From NCBI GenBank assembly GCA_021781555.1, contig JAJXWQ010000014.1:1-54918 (forward strand): DNA of 54,918 nucleotides, written 5' to 3'. The DNA is from a bacterium (GTDB lineage Bacteria; Cyanobacteriota; Sericytochromatia; S15B-MN24; VGJW01). Under the pieces are notes generated by a model. That model had not been told where the DNA came from. It did no database searches and saw nothing but the letters and a program-made list of their open reading frames with translations. Position 1 is the first letter of the stretch, and every line of letters starts with the position of its first letter. Position numbers and translations under genes: made by a program. Of the stretch, positions 36,753-45,337 are shown piece after piece.

Positions 36753-38105
36753 CTACCCTCGCATCCCCCGCAGCACGGCCGCGAACTCCGCGGCCGTGCC
36801 GTAGCGTTGGGCCGGATGCGGCTCCATGGCCCTGGCGATGGCCTCCGAGAGCGCCGGGGGCAGGTCGGGCTCGAGTTCGGCGGCGGACCGGACCGGAGTT
36901 CGCGAGAGAAAGGACGGCGGCTTGGTACGAGTCACCAGATGGTAGAGCGTGGCGCCAAGGCCGTAGACGTCGGTTCGGGCGTCCGCCTCGTTGGTGTCGC
37001 CGAAGAGCTCGGGGGCGGCGTAGTCCGCATCACGTCCCCCCACCAGCTCCGTGAAGACGATGCTGGGATCCCCCTCGATCCGGGCAAACGCGAAGTTGGT
37101 GAGCTTGACCGTTCCATCGCTGACGAGGAGGCTGGCGGGACTCACGTTGCGGTGGATGACGGGCGGGGTCGCGCGGTGGGCCTTGTCCAGCCCGTCGCAG
37201 GCCTGCGCGACGTACACGACGGCATCGACCCAGGCGAGATCGCCGACGCGATCGGCCAGGCACCAGCCGTCCACCCATTCGCTGATGAGGTAGATATTGC
37301 CTTGATCCTCCAGCACGTCGAGGACCTCGACGATGTTGGGATGGCGAAGGCGCGTCGTGGCCTTGGCCTCGCGGATGGCGCGGTTTCGCCAGAGCAGTTG
37401 CTTGTCGGGCGGCAGGTTGACGTCGACGATGTACTTCTTGATGAAGACCTCGCGCTCGGTGAACGTGTTGACGGCGCGGTAGGAAACGCTGCGCGAGCTG
37501 CTCTTGAGGATCGCCTTGATGGCGTAGTTCTCGAAGGGGAGCGTCTCCTCGGAGGGCAACGAAGAACCGACGAGGTGCTGGGCCATCTGGTGCAGCTGCT
37601 TGTCGGTAGCCTCCTCCGTCAGGCGCTGGCGATCGGCCTCGATGTGGGGCAAGAGGCGCTCGAGCGGGATCACCTCGATGTCGGTGGGGTTCTCGATGTC
37701 GAGCGGGGTGTGGGGCGGCACGACCACGAGGGCCTTGGTGATGAGCTTGCCCATCAGCCCGCTGTTCCAGCGCGACAGGATGGTATTGAGGGTCTTGGCC
37801 TTCATCTCGCTGCGCTGGAGGGGATTCTCGATCTGGTGCGGCGGATTGCCTTCCCGGAACACGACCCACTGCTTCTGGTTGATATGCCCCTTGACCTCGC
37901 CCTGCCAGTACTTGGTCTCGATGGCGTAGATGGCCTGGCGCGTGAGCACGATGAGGTCGATCTCGATGTTGCTCTGCTTGTGGTAGAAACCCGGCAGCAC
38001 GACGTTGGTCAGCAGCAAACAGTCCTCGCCGAGATGGCCAAGCGTCCGAGCGACGGTCTTCTCGAACTCGTTGACCGGGTTCCCTGCGACGATGATCTGC
38101 GCCAT
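36753..38105 (-). CDS. NERD nuclease-like domain fused to a protein pseudokinase
   Basis: 450-residue fusion. Residues 1-130 are a NERD domain, a nuclease-related fold: D50 and E63-T-K65 in NIEIDLIVLTRQAIYAIETK fit the (D)-(ExK) catalytic pattern. Residues 190-450 have a protein-kinase fold: VAIK-like lysine K223 (VFIKK), helix-C glutamate E246, and the APE-type YAAPELFG. But the catalytic loop is HRN (N320) instead of HRD, followed by SPASLL instead of KPxN, and DFG is NFA (N337). So catalysis by the kinase is unlikely and it may serve as a sensor or scaffold. TATAAT lies 6 nt before the ATG, predicting a leaderless mRNA. Confidence 0.82.
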   Translation of the reverse strand: MAQIIVAGNPVNEFEKTVARTLGHLGEDCLLLTNVVLPGFYHKQSNIEIDLIVLTRQAIYAIETKYWQGEVKGHINQKQWVVFREGNPPHQIENPLQRSEMKAKTLNTILSRWNSGLMGKLITKALVVVPPHTPLDIENPTDIEVIPLERLLPHIEADRQRLTEEATDKQLHQMAQHLVGSSLPSEETLPFENYAIKAILKSSSRSVSYRAVNTFTEREVFIKKYIVDVNLPPDKQLLWRNRAIREAKATTRLRHPNIVEVLDVLEDQGNIYLISEWVDGWCLADRVGDLAWVDAVVYVAQACDGLDKAHRATPPVIHRNVSPASLLVSDGTVKLTNFAFARIEGDPSIVFTELVGGRDADYAAPELFGDTNEADARTDVYGLGATLYHLVTRTKPPSFLSRTPVRSAAELEPDLPPALSEAIARAMEPHPAQRYGTAAEFAAVLRGMRG

Positions 38106-38111
38106 GGCTCG

Positions 38112-38117
38112 ATTATA
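38112..38117 (-). promoter_or_regulatory. -10 box of the NERD-pseudokinase gene (leaderless)
   Basis: A perfect TATAAT on the minus strand ends 6 nt before the ATG at 38105, so transcription would begin at or one base from the start codon. The -35 region is poor (GTTAGC at 17 bp spacing). Confidence 0.6.
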
Positions 38118-38208
38118 CGCTGCAACTGCCCGCCGCTAACGCCTTGGAAGCTGCACGTCCGGCCGTCGCAGGGCGCCCGAGGATTTGCCAGCCCCACCGG
38201 CCGGCGTT

Positions 38209-39921
38209 CTATCCGCCGACTTTCGAGGCCCGCAGTGCCGCGAGGACGCGCTCTAACTCCGCCTTGAGCTCGGCGGCGCTCTTGAAGCGCTCACCGGGAT
38301 CCTCCCTGAAGGATCGGCTCAGGATCCGGTCCAGGTCGGCGATCCAGGAGAGATCGGAACGCCCCGCGCTGGCCCCGAGGTAGGACCGTATTGCCGGCGC
38401 CGCTTCGGTCACCGGAAGGAAGGAGCCTGCCGCGACGAATCCAAAAGTCCGCGGCCCGAGCCAGGGGGATGCCGGAAGGCTGCCGGTGATCAGGCGGTAA
38501 AGAGAGAGGCCCAGGCTGTAGAGATCGGATTCGGGGCGGGCCTGGTGCGGTGAGGCGAACTGCTCGGGGGCCATGTACGTGAATGTCCCGAGGGGAACAC
38601 CCGAATCGGCGGTGAGCTGGCTAGTACCGAGGGCGGCGTTCTTCGCGATGCCGAAATCCAGAAGCTTGACCTCGCCGGAATTCGAGACCATCACGTTCGA
38701 GGGCTTGATGTCGCGGTGGATGATGGCCATCGCATGCGCCTCGGCCAGGATATCGCAGAGTTCGATGGCGATCTCGAGGAGGCGGTCGACGCCGAGAGCT
38801 CCGACGGCATCCTCGAGGTTCGCACCCTCGATCCACTCGGTCACCAGCGTCGCTGGTGGCAGGTAGTCGTAGACCTGGACCACGCCGCGGTGGACCCCGG
38901 ACAGGGCGATGAGGCTCTGGACTTCCTTGTGGAAGCGCTCAAGGGCGGCCCTGGACTGGATCCCGAGGGGATTGGCCTGCTTGAGCGCGACCGGTCGATG
39001 GAGCTTGAGATCCTCGGCCTGGTAAAGCGAGCTGTGGAGCGAGGACGAGACGAGCCGGACGATCCGGTACGGGCCGATCCGTTCACCAGGGGCCAGCTGC
39101 CGGCCGTAGCTGAACTCGGGCTCGGTCTCGCCCGAGGCGACGGCCTGTTCCACCGTACGGGCAAGAGTCCTGGCGTGGCCGGAGGCCCACAGGCGATCGC
39201 CGGCCCGCACCCGCATTCTCCTCCACACGGCCAGGGCCAGGATCCCCACCGCCAGGATGGCTCCGAGCGCCAGCCAGGCCCAGCGCGGAAACCCCGAACG
39301 CCGTCTGGAGGGTGGCGGTGCCGGCGGCGAGGAAGCCATGCTGCCCCAGTGGGTCTGGATCTGGAAGATCAGGTCGCTCGCGGCGAATCGCACCTGCGGA
39401 TCCTTCCTGGCGGCCTCTTGCGCCAGGGCGATCGCCTCGGCGTGCCGACCGCTCTGGTCGAGGATCTTGGCCACCTCGATGTAAGAGAATCCATCCGTCG
39501 GTTTCGCCGCGATGCCAGCATGGCCCTCGGCCAGCGCCTCGGCGAAATCGCCGTGACGAGCCAGCATGCGCGCCGCCGCGAGATGCAGCTCGGAGCGGAC
39601 GGAGGCCGATCCGGTGGCAGCTCGCCGCAAGAGGGCCAGGGCCTTGGCCACCTGCCCCTGGCTCTCGAGCAGCAAAGCGGCGGTCACGGGATCGGTGCCT
39701 GCGGTCGCGCTAGCCGGGGCAGTTCCCGACTCTTTCTGGATCGTGGCAGGCCGCGCGGCCAGGGCCACGGACGCGAGCGCGGGGCCGACCGGCGCCACGA
39801 GCATGGCGGCGGCGCCCAGGCTGACGAGTGTCCTGATCCGCAGAAGTTGAGACCCGTGAAAATGCCGCCAAGCGTACCAGCGGTCGATATATACCCTGGC
39901 TGGCCAGGCTCTCTCTCGCAC
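38209..39921 (-). CDS. Envelope TPR protein with C-terminal cytoplasmic Ser/Thr kinase
   Basis: About 570 residues. A hydrophobic signal/anchor (LVSLGAAAMLVAPVGPALA) is followed by a helical TPR-like domain (ALALLRRAATGS, HGDFAEALAEGHAGI, GRHAEAIALAQEAARKDP), then one membrane helix (WAWLALGAILAVGILALAVW). The C-terminal kinase has VALKQ, catalytic HRDIKPSNVMV, LLDFGIAK and YMAPEQF: all catalytic residues are present. So TPR is outside and the kinase inside, the reverse of many bacterial receptor kinases. The start is uncertain (GTG 39921 used; CTG 39843 or ATG 39804 are alternatives). Confidence 0.78.
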   Translation of the reverse strand: MRERAWPARVYIDRWYAWRHFHGSQLLRIRTLVSLGAAAMLVAPVGPALASVALAARPATIQKESGTAPASATAGTDPVTAALLLESQGQVAKALALLRRAATGSASVRSELHLAAARMLARHGDFAEALAEGHAGIAAKPTDGFSYIEVAKILDQSGRHAEAIALAQEAARKDPQVRFAASDLIFQIQTHWGSMASSPPAPPPSRRRSGFPRWAWLALGAILAVGILALAVWRRMRVRAGDRLWASGHARTLARTVEQAVASGETEPEFSYGRQLAPGERIGPYRIVRLVSSSLHSSLYQAEDLKLHRPVALKQANPLGIQSRAALERFHKEVQSLIALSGVHRGVVQVYDYLPPATLVTEWIEGANLEDAVGALGVDRLLEIAIELCDILAEAHAMAIIHRDIKPSNVMVSNSGEVKLLDFGIAKNAALGTSQLTADSGVPLGTFTYMAPEQFASPHQARPESDLYSLGLSLYRLITGSLPASPWLGPRTFGFVAAGSFLPVTEAAPAIRSYLGASAGRSDLSWIADLDRILSRSFREDPGERFKSAAELKAELERVLAALRASKVGG

Positions 39922-39949
39922 AGGCCCGAGGAGCCAGCGCCGGAGAACG

Positions 39950-39991
39950 TCTTGCAGCTTGAACGGGCCCGATCCTCTCAAACCGAGAGCA
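39950..39991 (+). repeat. Dispersed palindromic element, core-deleted remnant
   Basis: TTGCAGCTTGAACGGGCCC is fused directly to GATCCTCTCAAACCGAGAGC, keeping both outer ends but losing the central hairpin. It lies between the kinase gene and the methyltransferase gene at 40014. Confidence 0.7.
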
Positions 39992-40013
39992 ACCCCAGGC
40001 GGCCCGGGTAGGT

Positions 40014-40775
40014 CTACAGCCGACGCGCCAGGTACGCGACGCGGTAAGTCGCGGCATCGGGCGGATCGACCGTAAAGCAGCGATAGGAGTGAACCGGCTC
40101 CCAACCCGTTGCCGCCAGCGACGCATTCACTTCGATCGGATCGAATCCCCTGTGGACGTGACGCTCGTCGAACCGGCGCCAGCAGTCAGGGCGTTCGGTA
40201 TCGGCGACGAAATAGGTGATGTCCAGGGTCCCGAGAACCGAAGCGCGATCGTAGGAGGGGCGCCAGACCCTCACCATGTCGTCATCGACCCGGATTTCCG
40301 GGCGATTTCCCCACACGAAGCGGATACCGTAGTCCGTGATGATGTCGAAGAAGAACGTACCGCCGGGACGCACGCAGCGGTGGACCCCCTTGAAGACGGC
40401 CTCGAGTTCCGCGGCGGACTGGCAGTAGTTGAGCGCGTCGTAGAAGCAGATTGCCGCATCGCGGTCAGCGGCCAGGTCCAGATGGCGAAAGTCAGCCTGC
40501 AGAAACTCCGCGGTTGCTCCCCAGCGCAAGGCCCGCTGCCGGGCCGCCGCAAGCATGGCTCCGGAGCGATCCACGCCCACGACGTCCACGCCGCGAAGTG
40601 CCATCGCGACCGCGGCAGCGCCGGTTCCGCAGCCGAGGTCGACGAGCCGCGCTGGCAGCTCCCCGCCCCACAGCTCCCGCCCGTAGCTCAGCATCTTCAG
40701 GCTGAAGCGGCTCTGCCCCGTCCGGTCGTAGACGGAAGCGTACGCCTCGTAGGGCGCATACTCGGATCGGGGCAT
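40014..40775 (-). CDS. Class I SAM-dependent methyltransferase
   Basis: 253-residue Rossmann methyltransferase. SAM motif I is LVDLGCGTGAAAVAMA, followed by VVGVDRSGAMLAAAR (motif II) and FRHLDLAADRDAAICFYD (motif III). FEATURE: a strand pair CVRPGGTFFFDI is typical. Substrate is unknown. The ATG at 40775 begins MPRSEYAPYEAYASVYD. A TTTAC-N5-GTAAA inverted repeat lies directly upstream and may be its operator. Confidence 0.82.
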   Translation of the reverse strand: MPRSEYAPYEAYASVYDRTGQSRFSLKMLSYGRELWGGELPARLVDLGCGTGAAAVAMALRGVDVVGVDRSGAMLAAARQRALRWGATAEFLQADFRHLDLAADRDAAICFYDALNYCQSAAELEAVFKGVHRCVRPGGTFFFDIITDYGIRFVWGNRPEIRVDDDMVRVWRPSYDRASVLGTLDITYFVADTERPDCWRRFDERHVHRGFDPIEVNASLAATGWEPVHSYRCFTVDPPDAATYRVAYLARRL

Positions 40776-40776
40776 T

Positions 40777-40791
40777 TTTACATAACGTAAA
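40777..40791. promoter_or_regulatory. Inverted repeat TTTAC-ataac-GTAAA at the methyltransferase 5' end
   Basis: Perfect 5-bp arms around a 5-nt spacer, ending one base from the start codon region of the gene at 40775. It fits a regulator-binding site or a hairpin in the transcript. The regulator is not known. Confidence 0.4.
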
Positions 40792-40894
40792 GGCCCGCAG
40801 CACCGGTATTTTCGCCGGTTCGCGGGTACAACCTGACGGGTGCGGGAGTGACGGGGGCCCTTAAATGGAGGATTAAAGAAATATTAAAAACCCC

Positions 40895-40923
40895 TTTTCA
40901 AGGGGCAAGGTCCCCCCTATACT
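40895..40923 (+). promoter_or_regulatory. Sigma-70-type promoter of the primary sigma factor gene
   Basis: TTTTCA (40895-40900), 17-bp spacer, TATACT (40918-40923). A hairpin CCCCTT-TTC-AAGGGG (40891-40905) overlaps the -35, so it could also be a terminator of upstream antisense transcription. The AT-rich stretch 40861-40890 (ATTAAAGAAATATTAAAAA) is strikingly different from the GC-rich surroundings and may act as an UP element. Confidence 0.6.
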
Positions 40924-41142
40924 GTGAAATTACGAACCGGAGAACAGCGTGACCGAGGTCACTTTCAAGACCCTCTTCGCCAGTTCCGGGGCAGTATCGC
41001 CCTCGGGCCGGGTAGCTGTCAAGGCCGCACCAGCCCCTCGCACCTTTTAGGTCTTCGCTAGCCCCTTTCGTCTTGGCTCATTGGCGCCCTGTTGCCAAGG
41101 GACCTGCAAATGGTCCGGGACGCTCTTCTAGGAGGTATTCGG

Positions 41143-42186
41143 TTGCCTAACATCGCCGGTGATATGCTCGAGGATGCGGCGGCTCCCGTCGTCGTGATCG
41201 AAGATGAGGGTTTGATGCCCCACACGGTGGACCTCACCTTCGCCACTCCCGAAGAACCGGCCGAGGAGCTCGATCACTTCGAGGAAAGCGAGGAGGACGA
41301 GAGTCCCGCCTCGGGCAAGAAGGTCAATGCTTCCGGCTCCACGGCGCATACCGAGCAGTCGGATGACTCCATCCGGCTCTACCTCCAGGAGATCGGCCGC
41401 AAGCGTCTTCTCACGCACGCCGAGGAGCTCGAGCTGGCTCGTCGCATCAGCAACGGCGACGAGCTCGCCAAGCGCCAGCTGGTCAGTGCCAACCTCCGCC
41501 TGGTGGTCTCGATCGCCCGCAAGCATCTTGGGCGCGGCCTCTCGTTCCTCGATCTGATCCAGGAAGGCAACATGGGTCTGATGCGGGCGGCCGAGAAGTA
41601 CGACTACCGCAAGGGCTACAAGTTCAGCACCTATGCCACGTGGTGGATCCGCCAGGCCATCACCCGCGCGATCGCCGATCAGGGCCGCACCATCCGGGTT
41701 CCGGTCCACATGGTCGAGACGATCTCCCGCGTCAAGAAAACGATCCGCCTGATGAGCCAGAAGCTCGGACGTCAGCCGAACGAGCAGGAGGTCGCCGCCG
41801 AGCTCCAGATCACCGTCGAGAAGCTCCGGGAGATCACCAAGGCCGATCGCGAGCCCATCAGCCTCGAGACCCCGATCGGCAAGGACGATGACTCGCGCCT
41901 GGGCGACATCATCAAGGACCAGTACACCGCGTCTCCGCCGGCCACGGTCATGAACCGCATGCTTTCCGAGGACGTGCAGAATCTCCTCGAGACCCATCTC
42001 ACCGAGCGGGAGCTCTACGTCGTCCGCCGTCGTTTCGGCCTGGATGGCGAGGCCCAGCGCACCCTCGAGGGCATCGGCCACGACATGGGTGTCACCCGGG
42101 AGCGCGTCCGCCAGATAGAGGCCAAGGCCCTGCAGAAGCTGCGCGGCAGCATGCAGAAAGAGCAGCTTCGCGGCTACCTGAGCTAG
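41143..42186 (+). CDS. rpoD: Primary sigma factor RpoD/SigA (no region 1.1)
   Basis: 347-residue housekeeping sigma factor. Region 1.2 [21 protein letters not shown], region 2 [37 protein letters not shown] and [20 protein letters not shown], region 3 [16 protein letters not shown], region 4 [20 protein letters not shown] with the helix-turn-helix that contacts the -35. The acidic N-terminus is short, as in SigA of Gram-positive and cyanobacterial types. TTG 41143 is chosen over ATG 41092 since AGGAGGT lies 6 nt before it. A promoter lies at 40895. Confidence 0.93.
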   Translation: MPNIAGDMLEDAAAPVVVIEDEGLMPHTVDLTFATPEEPAEELDHFEESEEDESPASGKKVNASGSTAHTEQSDDSIRLYLQEIGRKRLLTHAEELELARRISNGDELAKRQLVSANLRLVVSIARKHLGRGLSFLDLIQEGNMGLMRAAEKYDYRKGYKFSTYATWWIRQAITRAIADQGRTIRVPVHMVETISRVKKTIRLMSQKLGRQPNEQEVAAELQITVEKLREITKADREPISLETPIGKDDDSRLGDIIKDQYTASPPATVMNRMLSEDVQNLLETHLTERELYVVRRRFGLDGEAQRTLEGIGHDMGVTRERVRQIEAKALQKLRGSMQKEQLRGYLS

Positions 42187-42230
42187 AAGGCCGTCGAGCC
42201 CTTCCCCCGATCCCCTGGATCGTCCGTGTT

Positions 42231-42252
42231 GCCCGGGTCGAAAGATCCGGGC
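42231..42252 (+). terminator. Stem-loop after rpoD with GAAA tetraloop
   Basis: GCCCGGGTC-GAAA-GATCCGGGC pairs over 9 bp (one G-T wobble) with a GNRA loop, 45 bp after the rpoD stop. There is no T-run, so it is either a processing/stability hairpin or a weak intrinsic terminator. Confidence 0.55.
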
Positions 42253-42460
42253 AATGCCCGTTGGTGCCCTGCTGGAATCGCCGGCAACGGCGACCCCGCG
42301 GCCCGATCCAGGCAAACCGGGAGCGCCCGAACGCTCTGGCGGCCGTCTCGAGAACCCCGCGGTCGGGCGACCCGACCCTCGCATCGAATCCCGGGCGCCG
42401 GCCTGTCAGCGCGGGCGCGGGCCCGGAGCATCGGATCGTCCGCGCCGCCCCGGCCTGCGT

Positions 42461-42494
42461 GAATCGGCCCGGATCTTTCGATCCGGGCCGATTC
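42461..42494. terminator. Perfect 15-bp hairpin at the rpoD-coiled-coil gene junction
   Basis: GAATCGGCCCGGATC-TTTC-GATCCGGGCCGATTC is a perfect 15-bp palindrome with a 4-nt loop. It lies 45 bp before the stop of the minus-strand gene at 42540, so it can serve both convergent transcripts. No poly-T tail is evident. I see nothing else in the roughly 350-bp gap 42187-42539. Confidence 0.6.
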
Positions 42495-42539
42495 GTTGGA
42501 TGGGTGTGATGGGTGTGGGTGGATGGTGTCAGGAAACTT

Positions 42540-43553
42540 CTAGGAATGGGCCAGGCGGGCCAGGGCCTGCGCGGAGACGTCGTTGTAGACGTGCTGCGCG
42601 GCGTCCTTGGTCATCGGATCCTGGAAATCGCCCAGTGCCTGGTGCATCTGGTCCAGGGCCGAGATGACCTTGGCTCTCTGGTCCTCGGTGACCGATCCCT
42701 TGGGGGCCGAGACGAAAGCCCCGACCGTCGTGGCGGCCTTCTTCATCTTCGGGCCGGGCCGCCCGAACATGTAGCTGTTGTCTGCGTGGTCGACCTCGTA
42801 GTGGTTCGAGTACTGCACGATGTACCAGTCCAGGGGTCCCCGTGCCGCCTTGACCTTGCTGGTGAGAGACTTCTGGGCGTCAGCAGGCAGACCCTTCACC
42901 AGAGCGGCAGGGTCCTGATACTTCTGGTAGAGGCTCTTGAGCAGGGTGGCGATCTTGTCGGTATCGCCTCCATCCATGGCTGCCTTGAGCTTGCTCGTAT
43001 CGTCGGTCAAGCCTTTCGTCACCGCGTCGACCTGATCCTGCTCGCTCTTGGCACGAGCCTGCACGGCCTTGGCCCGGCTGGCCAGCCCGTCGATCACGCT
43101 CTGGGCAGGCATCTGCGCCGCTGGATCGAGGTTGCCAAGCTCGGTGCTCGCCGTTGCCAGTTGCTGGTCTAGCGAGGCAGAAATCTTTTCCCGGTCAGCC
43201 AGGGTGCAGGAGTTGCTCTCCGCCTGGGTCAGCTCACCCCGCATGGACCGGATCGTTCCGTTGAACGCGTCGGCGGCCTTGATCAGCGCATCCTGGCGCT
43301 TCTGCTGCGCCGCCAACTGGCTCTCGGCCTGACCGGCTTCCTGGCGGGCTGAAGCCGCCTCCTTGCGAGCCGAGATGGCTGCGGCCAGCACGTCGATGAT
43401 GGCCTCGGTGCGGTTGGGTTGCTTGGCCGGGCGGTGGATGGCCAGCTGCTCGCCCGTCCGAGTTCCGCGGGACGGCGCTGGTGCCGCACTGGCGGGACGA
43501 ACCGGAGTCCTGGCCTGGAAACGCAGACGCTCGCTGCTCGAAACCGAACCCAT
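42540..43553 (-). CDS. Hypothetical coiled-coil protein
   Basis: 337-residue protein, not recognised. A long stretch is predicted coiled coil (ARKEAASARQEAGQAESQLAA, then EKISASLDQQLATASTEL and GLASRAKAVQARAKSEQDQ). A central segment LDWYIVQYSNHYEVDHADNS is aromatic and could be a binding site. There is no signal peptide. ATG 43553 follows GGAGGG. It has the composition of a structural or scaffold protein; the function is unknown. It converges with rpoD. Confidence 0.65.
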   Translation of the reverse strand: MGSVSSSERLRFQARTPVRPASAAPAPSRGTRTGEQLAIHRPAKQPNRTEAIIDVLAAAISARKEAASARQEAGQAESQLAAQQKRQDALIKAADAFNGTIRSMRGELTQAESNSCTLADREKISASLDQQLATASTELGNLDPAAQMPAQSVIDGLASRAKAVQARAKSEQDQVDAVTKGLTDDTSKLKAAMDGGDTDKIATLLKSLYQKYQDPAALVKGLPADAQKSLTSKVKAARGPLDWYIVQYSNHYEVDHADNSYMFGRPGPKMKKAATTVGAFVSAPKGSVTEDQRAKVISALDQMHQALGDFQDPMTKDAAQHVYNDVSAQALARLAHS

Positions 43554-43743
43554 CGTAGGCACCCTCCCTCGAATCTCGCCCGCCGCACATCGCGGCGCCG
43601 GCGACCCTCTCAAAATCTCCTGGGCCCTCTCGCGGGCCCCCCTCGCTTGTGTTATAGGCCTGTTAACCGCCGAACATTCTTAGGCACCGGTTAAGGTTTG
43701 GCGTCGTCACGGTGGGCTCTCCCCCGCGCCTATGCATCCAGCC

Positions 43744-43812
43744 CAAATCGGGCCCGAAAAGTCAGACGGGGCCCGACTGCGCCGCGAAGCGACCGCACCC
43801 GGGGATCCGCTA
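43744..43812 (-). repeat. Dispersed palindromic element, diverged copy
   Basis: CAGACGGGGCCCGACTGCGCC and GCGAAGCGACCGC are recognisable, but both outer ends have decayed. It lies between the coiled-coil gene start and the terminator of the small membrane protein gene. The remaining 338-bp gap 43554-43892 holds only this and the terminator. Confidence 0.65.
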
Positions 43813-43850
43813 CATCTCCCCCTGGCCCCAAGCCCCGGGCTCCGCAAAAG

Positions 43851-43878
43851 CGAGGCGGGGGCTTTCGCCCCCGCCTCG
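43851..43878 (-). terminator. Rho-independent terminator of the small membrane-protein gene
   Basis: CGAGGCGGGGGC and GCCCCCGCCTCG form a perfect 12-bp stem with a 4-nt loop; on the minus strand the stem is followed by CTTTTG. It lies 15 bp after the stop codon of the gene at 43893, which supports that gene being transcribed leftwards. Confidence 0.85.
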
Positions 43879-43892
43879 AGCACGACTCCCAG

Positions 43893-44117
43893 CTACCCCC
43901 CCACCGACTCCCCGATCGCCAGCACCGTGAGCGCCAGACTCAGCCAAGGGTTGTAGTTCCAGGCGAGCGCTGCAGCGCCTGCGATCGCGAAGGTCAACCG
44001 GTTACCCGACCGCGGAAGGCTCCGCGCCAGAACCTTCACTTCAGGTACTCGACGGCGATTCAACTGCTCGACCTTTGACTCCCGAACGTCGCCCGCAATG
44101 CGACTCTTGCCCGCCAT
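43893..44117 (-). CDS. Small membrane protein, function unknown
   Basis: 74 residues: a charged N-terminal half (RESKVEQLNRRRVPEVKVLA) followed by a hydrophobic region (LTFAIAGAAALAWNY then PWLSLALTVLAIGESVGG) that could form one or two membrane helices. No family recognised. The terminator right after its stop supports it being a real gene. No strong ribosome site is visible before the ATG at 44117. Confidence 0.55.
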   Translation of the reverse strand: MAGKSRIAGDVRESKVEQLNRRRVPEVKVLARSLPRSGNRLTFAIAGAAALAWNYNPWLSLALTVLAIGESVGG

Positions 44118-44224
44118 CTTGGAGCATACCCCGAGAGCTTGAGCTCGGAGTCAAAGATCGTTCAAGAAAGCATCAAACGTGGATTTTGAATCTACCGCGG
44201 CGCCGAGATCGAGGGCGGATATAG

Positions 44225-44292
44225 CTTTTGCAGTTGAAACGGGCCCCGTTTGACTCCTCGGGCTCGATCCATTCAAACCGGGAGCACTCTAA
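44225..44292 (+). repeat. Dispersed palindromic element, deleted copy at the mogA stop
   Basis: GCTTTTGCAGTTGAAACGGGCCCCGTTTGACTC runs straight through, missing the central hairpin, then GGGCTCGATCCATTC and GGGAGCACTCTAA. On the minus strand the tip gives TTAGAGTGCTCCCGG, whose TAG is the stop codon of mogA. Confidence 0.85.
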
Positions 44293-44822
44293 CGCACCTG
44301 ACCGTGCTGGGGGTGGTCGGCGCCGCTGTCGCGCAAGACCGCCAGGGCATGGGGCAAAGCCGGCAAGAGGGCCTCCAGGCTCTCCAGCGCCCCCTTGGCG
44401 CTGCCCGGGAGATTGGCGATCAGGGTCCGGCCACGGATCCCCACGACGGCGCGGGAAAGCATCGCCATCGGAGTCCGCAGGAGCCCGGCGGCCCGCATCG
44501 CCTCGGCCATGCCGGGAACCTCAGAGGCCAGGATCCTGCGCGTAGCCTCGGGCGTCACGTCGCGGGGGCCGAGACCGGTCCCCCCGGTCGTCACGACGAG
44601 ATCGAGGCCGAGGTCGTCAGACCAGGCAGCGAGCTGCGCGGCGATCGCGTCGACCTCGTCCGGAAGGATCGCCCGGACCGCGATGACGAAGGGCTGCCCC
44701 GGCTCGGCCTCGAGCCGCGCGCTCAAGGCATCCCCGGAGCGATCGTCCCGCTGGCCGGCGGCTCCCGCATCCGACAGCGTGAGAAGGCCGACCCGATAGC
44801 GCGGTTCTATTCGCGGATCCAC
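44289..44822 (-). CDS. mogA: Molybdenum cofactor biosynthesis protein MogA/MoaB
   Basis: 177-residue molybdopterin adenylyltransferase type protein. It has [38 protein letters not shown] (the conserved ligand loop) and the end motif [16 protein letters not shown]. It adenylates molybdopterin before metal insertion by MoeA. GTG 44822 overlaps the end of moaC by 16 bp, so I start here; longer frames run through moaC. Last gene of the pfk-moeA-moaC-mogA operon; TAG stop lies in the dispersed element. Confidence 0.9.
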   Translation of the reverse strand: MDPRIEPRYRVGLLTLSDAGAAGQRDDRSGDALSARLEAEPGQPFVIAVRAILPDEVDAIAAQLAAWSDDLGLDLVVTTGGTGLGPRDVTPEATRRILASEVPGMAEAMRAAGLLRTPMAMLSRAVVGIRGRTLIANLPGSAKGALESLEALLPALPHALAVLRDSGADHPQHGQVR

Positions 44823-45337
44823 GTCCCGCTGCGCCCGCCACGTTTTTCCAGCAGACAGATCTCCGAGATGCGCATCCCTCGATCCACCGCCTTGCACATG
44901 TCGTAGATCGTGAGGGCTGCCGCGGACACCGCACACAACGCCTCCATCTCCACCCCCGTGCGGCCCAGCGTGCGAACGCGGCTGGTGACGCGAACGCAGC
45001 TTGCCGCCATGTCGAGCTCGAAGCCGACCTCGACCGCATCGAGGCCAAGGGGGTGGCAGAGCGGAATCCAGTCCGATGTTCGCTTGGCCCCGGTGATCCC
45101 GGCCACCTGCGCCACGGCCAGGACATCGCCCTTGGCGTGCCGCCCCTGGCGGATCCTGTCGAGGGTATGCGGCTGCATGTAGACGCTGCCCGACGCCACC
45201 GCCTCCCGCAGCGTCGCGGCCTTGCTTGAGACGTCGACCATGCGGGCCTGGCCCGCCGCATCGAAGTGCGAGAGAGTCGCCGGGTCCGAAGCCTCGACCC
45301 TGTCCGCCACGCCCTGGGGCTCCTCTGGCCGCGTCAC
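44807..45337 (-). CDS. moaC: Cyclic pyranopterin monophosphate synthase MoaC
   Basis: 176-residue MoaC, second step of molybdenum cofactor synthesis after MoaA. The conserved [21 protein letters not shown], the active-site [13 protein letters not shown] and the signature [19 protein letters not shown] all match. GTG 45337 overlaps the moeA TGA (GTGA). MoaA, MoaD and MoaE are not in the window. Placed between moeA and mogA. Confidence 0.92.
   Translation of the reverse strand: MTRPEEPQGVADRVEASDPATLSHFDAAGQARMVDVSSKAATLREAVASGSVYMQPHTLDRIRQGRHAKGDVLAVAQVAGITGAKRTSDWIPLCHPLGLDAVEVGFELDMAASCVRVTSRVRTLGRTGVEMEALCAVSAAALTIYDMCKAVDRGMRISEICLLEKRGGRSGTWIRE

Noticed and set aside
42370-42400. tRNA-like T-arm sequence (GCATCGAATCC)
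   Set aside because: No acceptor, D or anticodon stem could be built around it.
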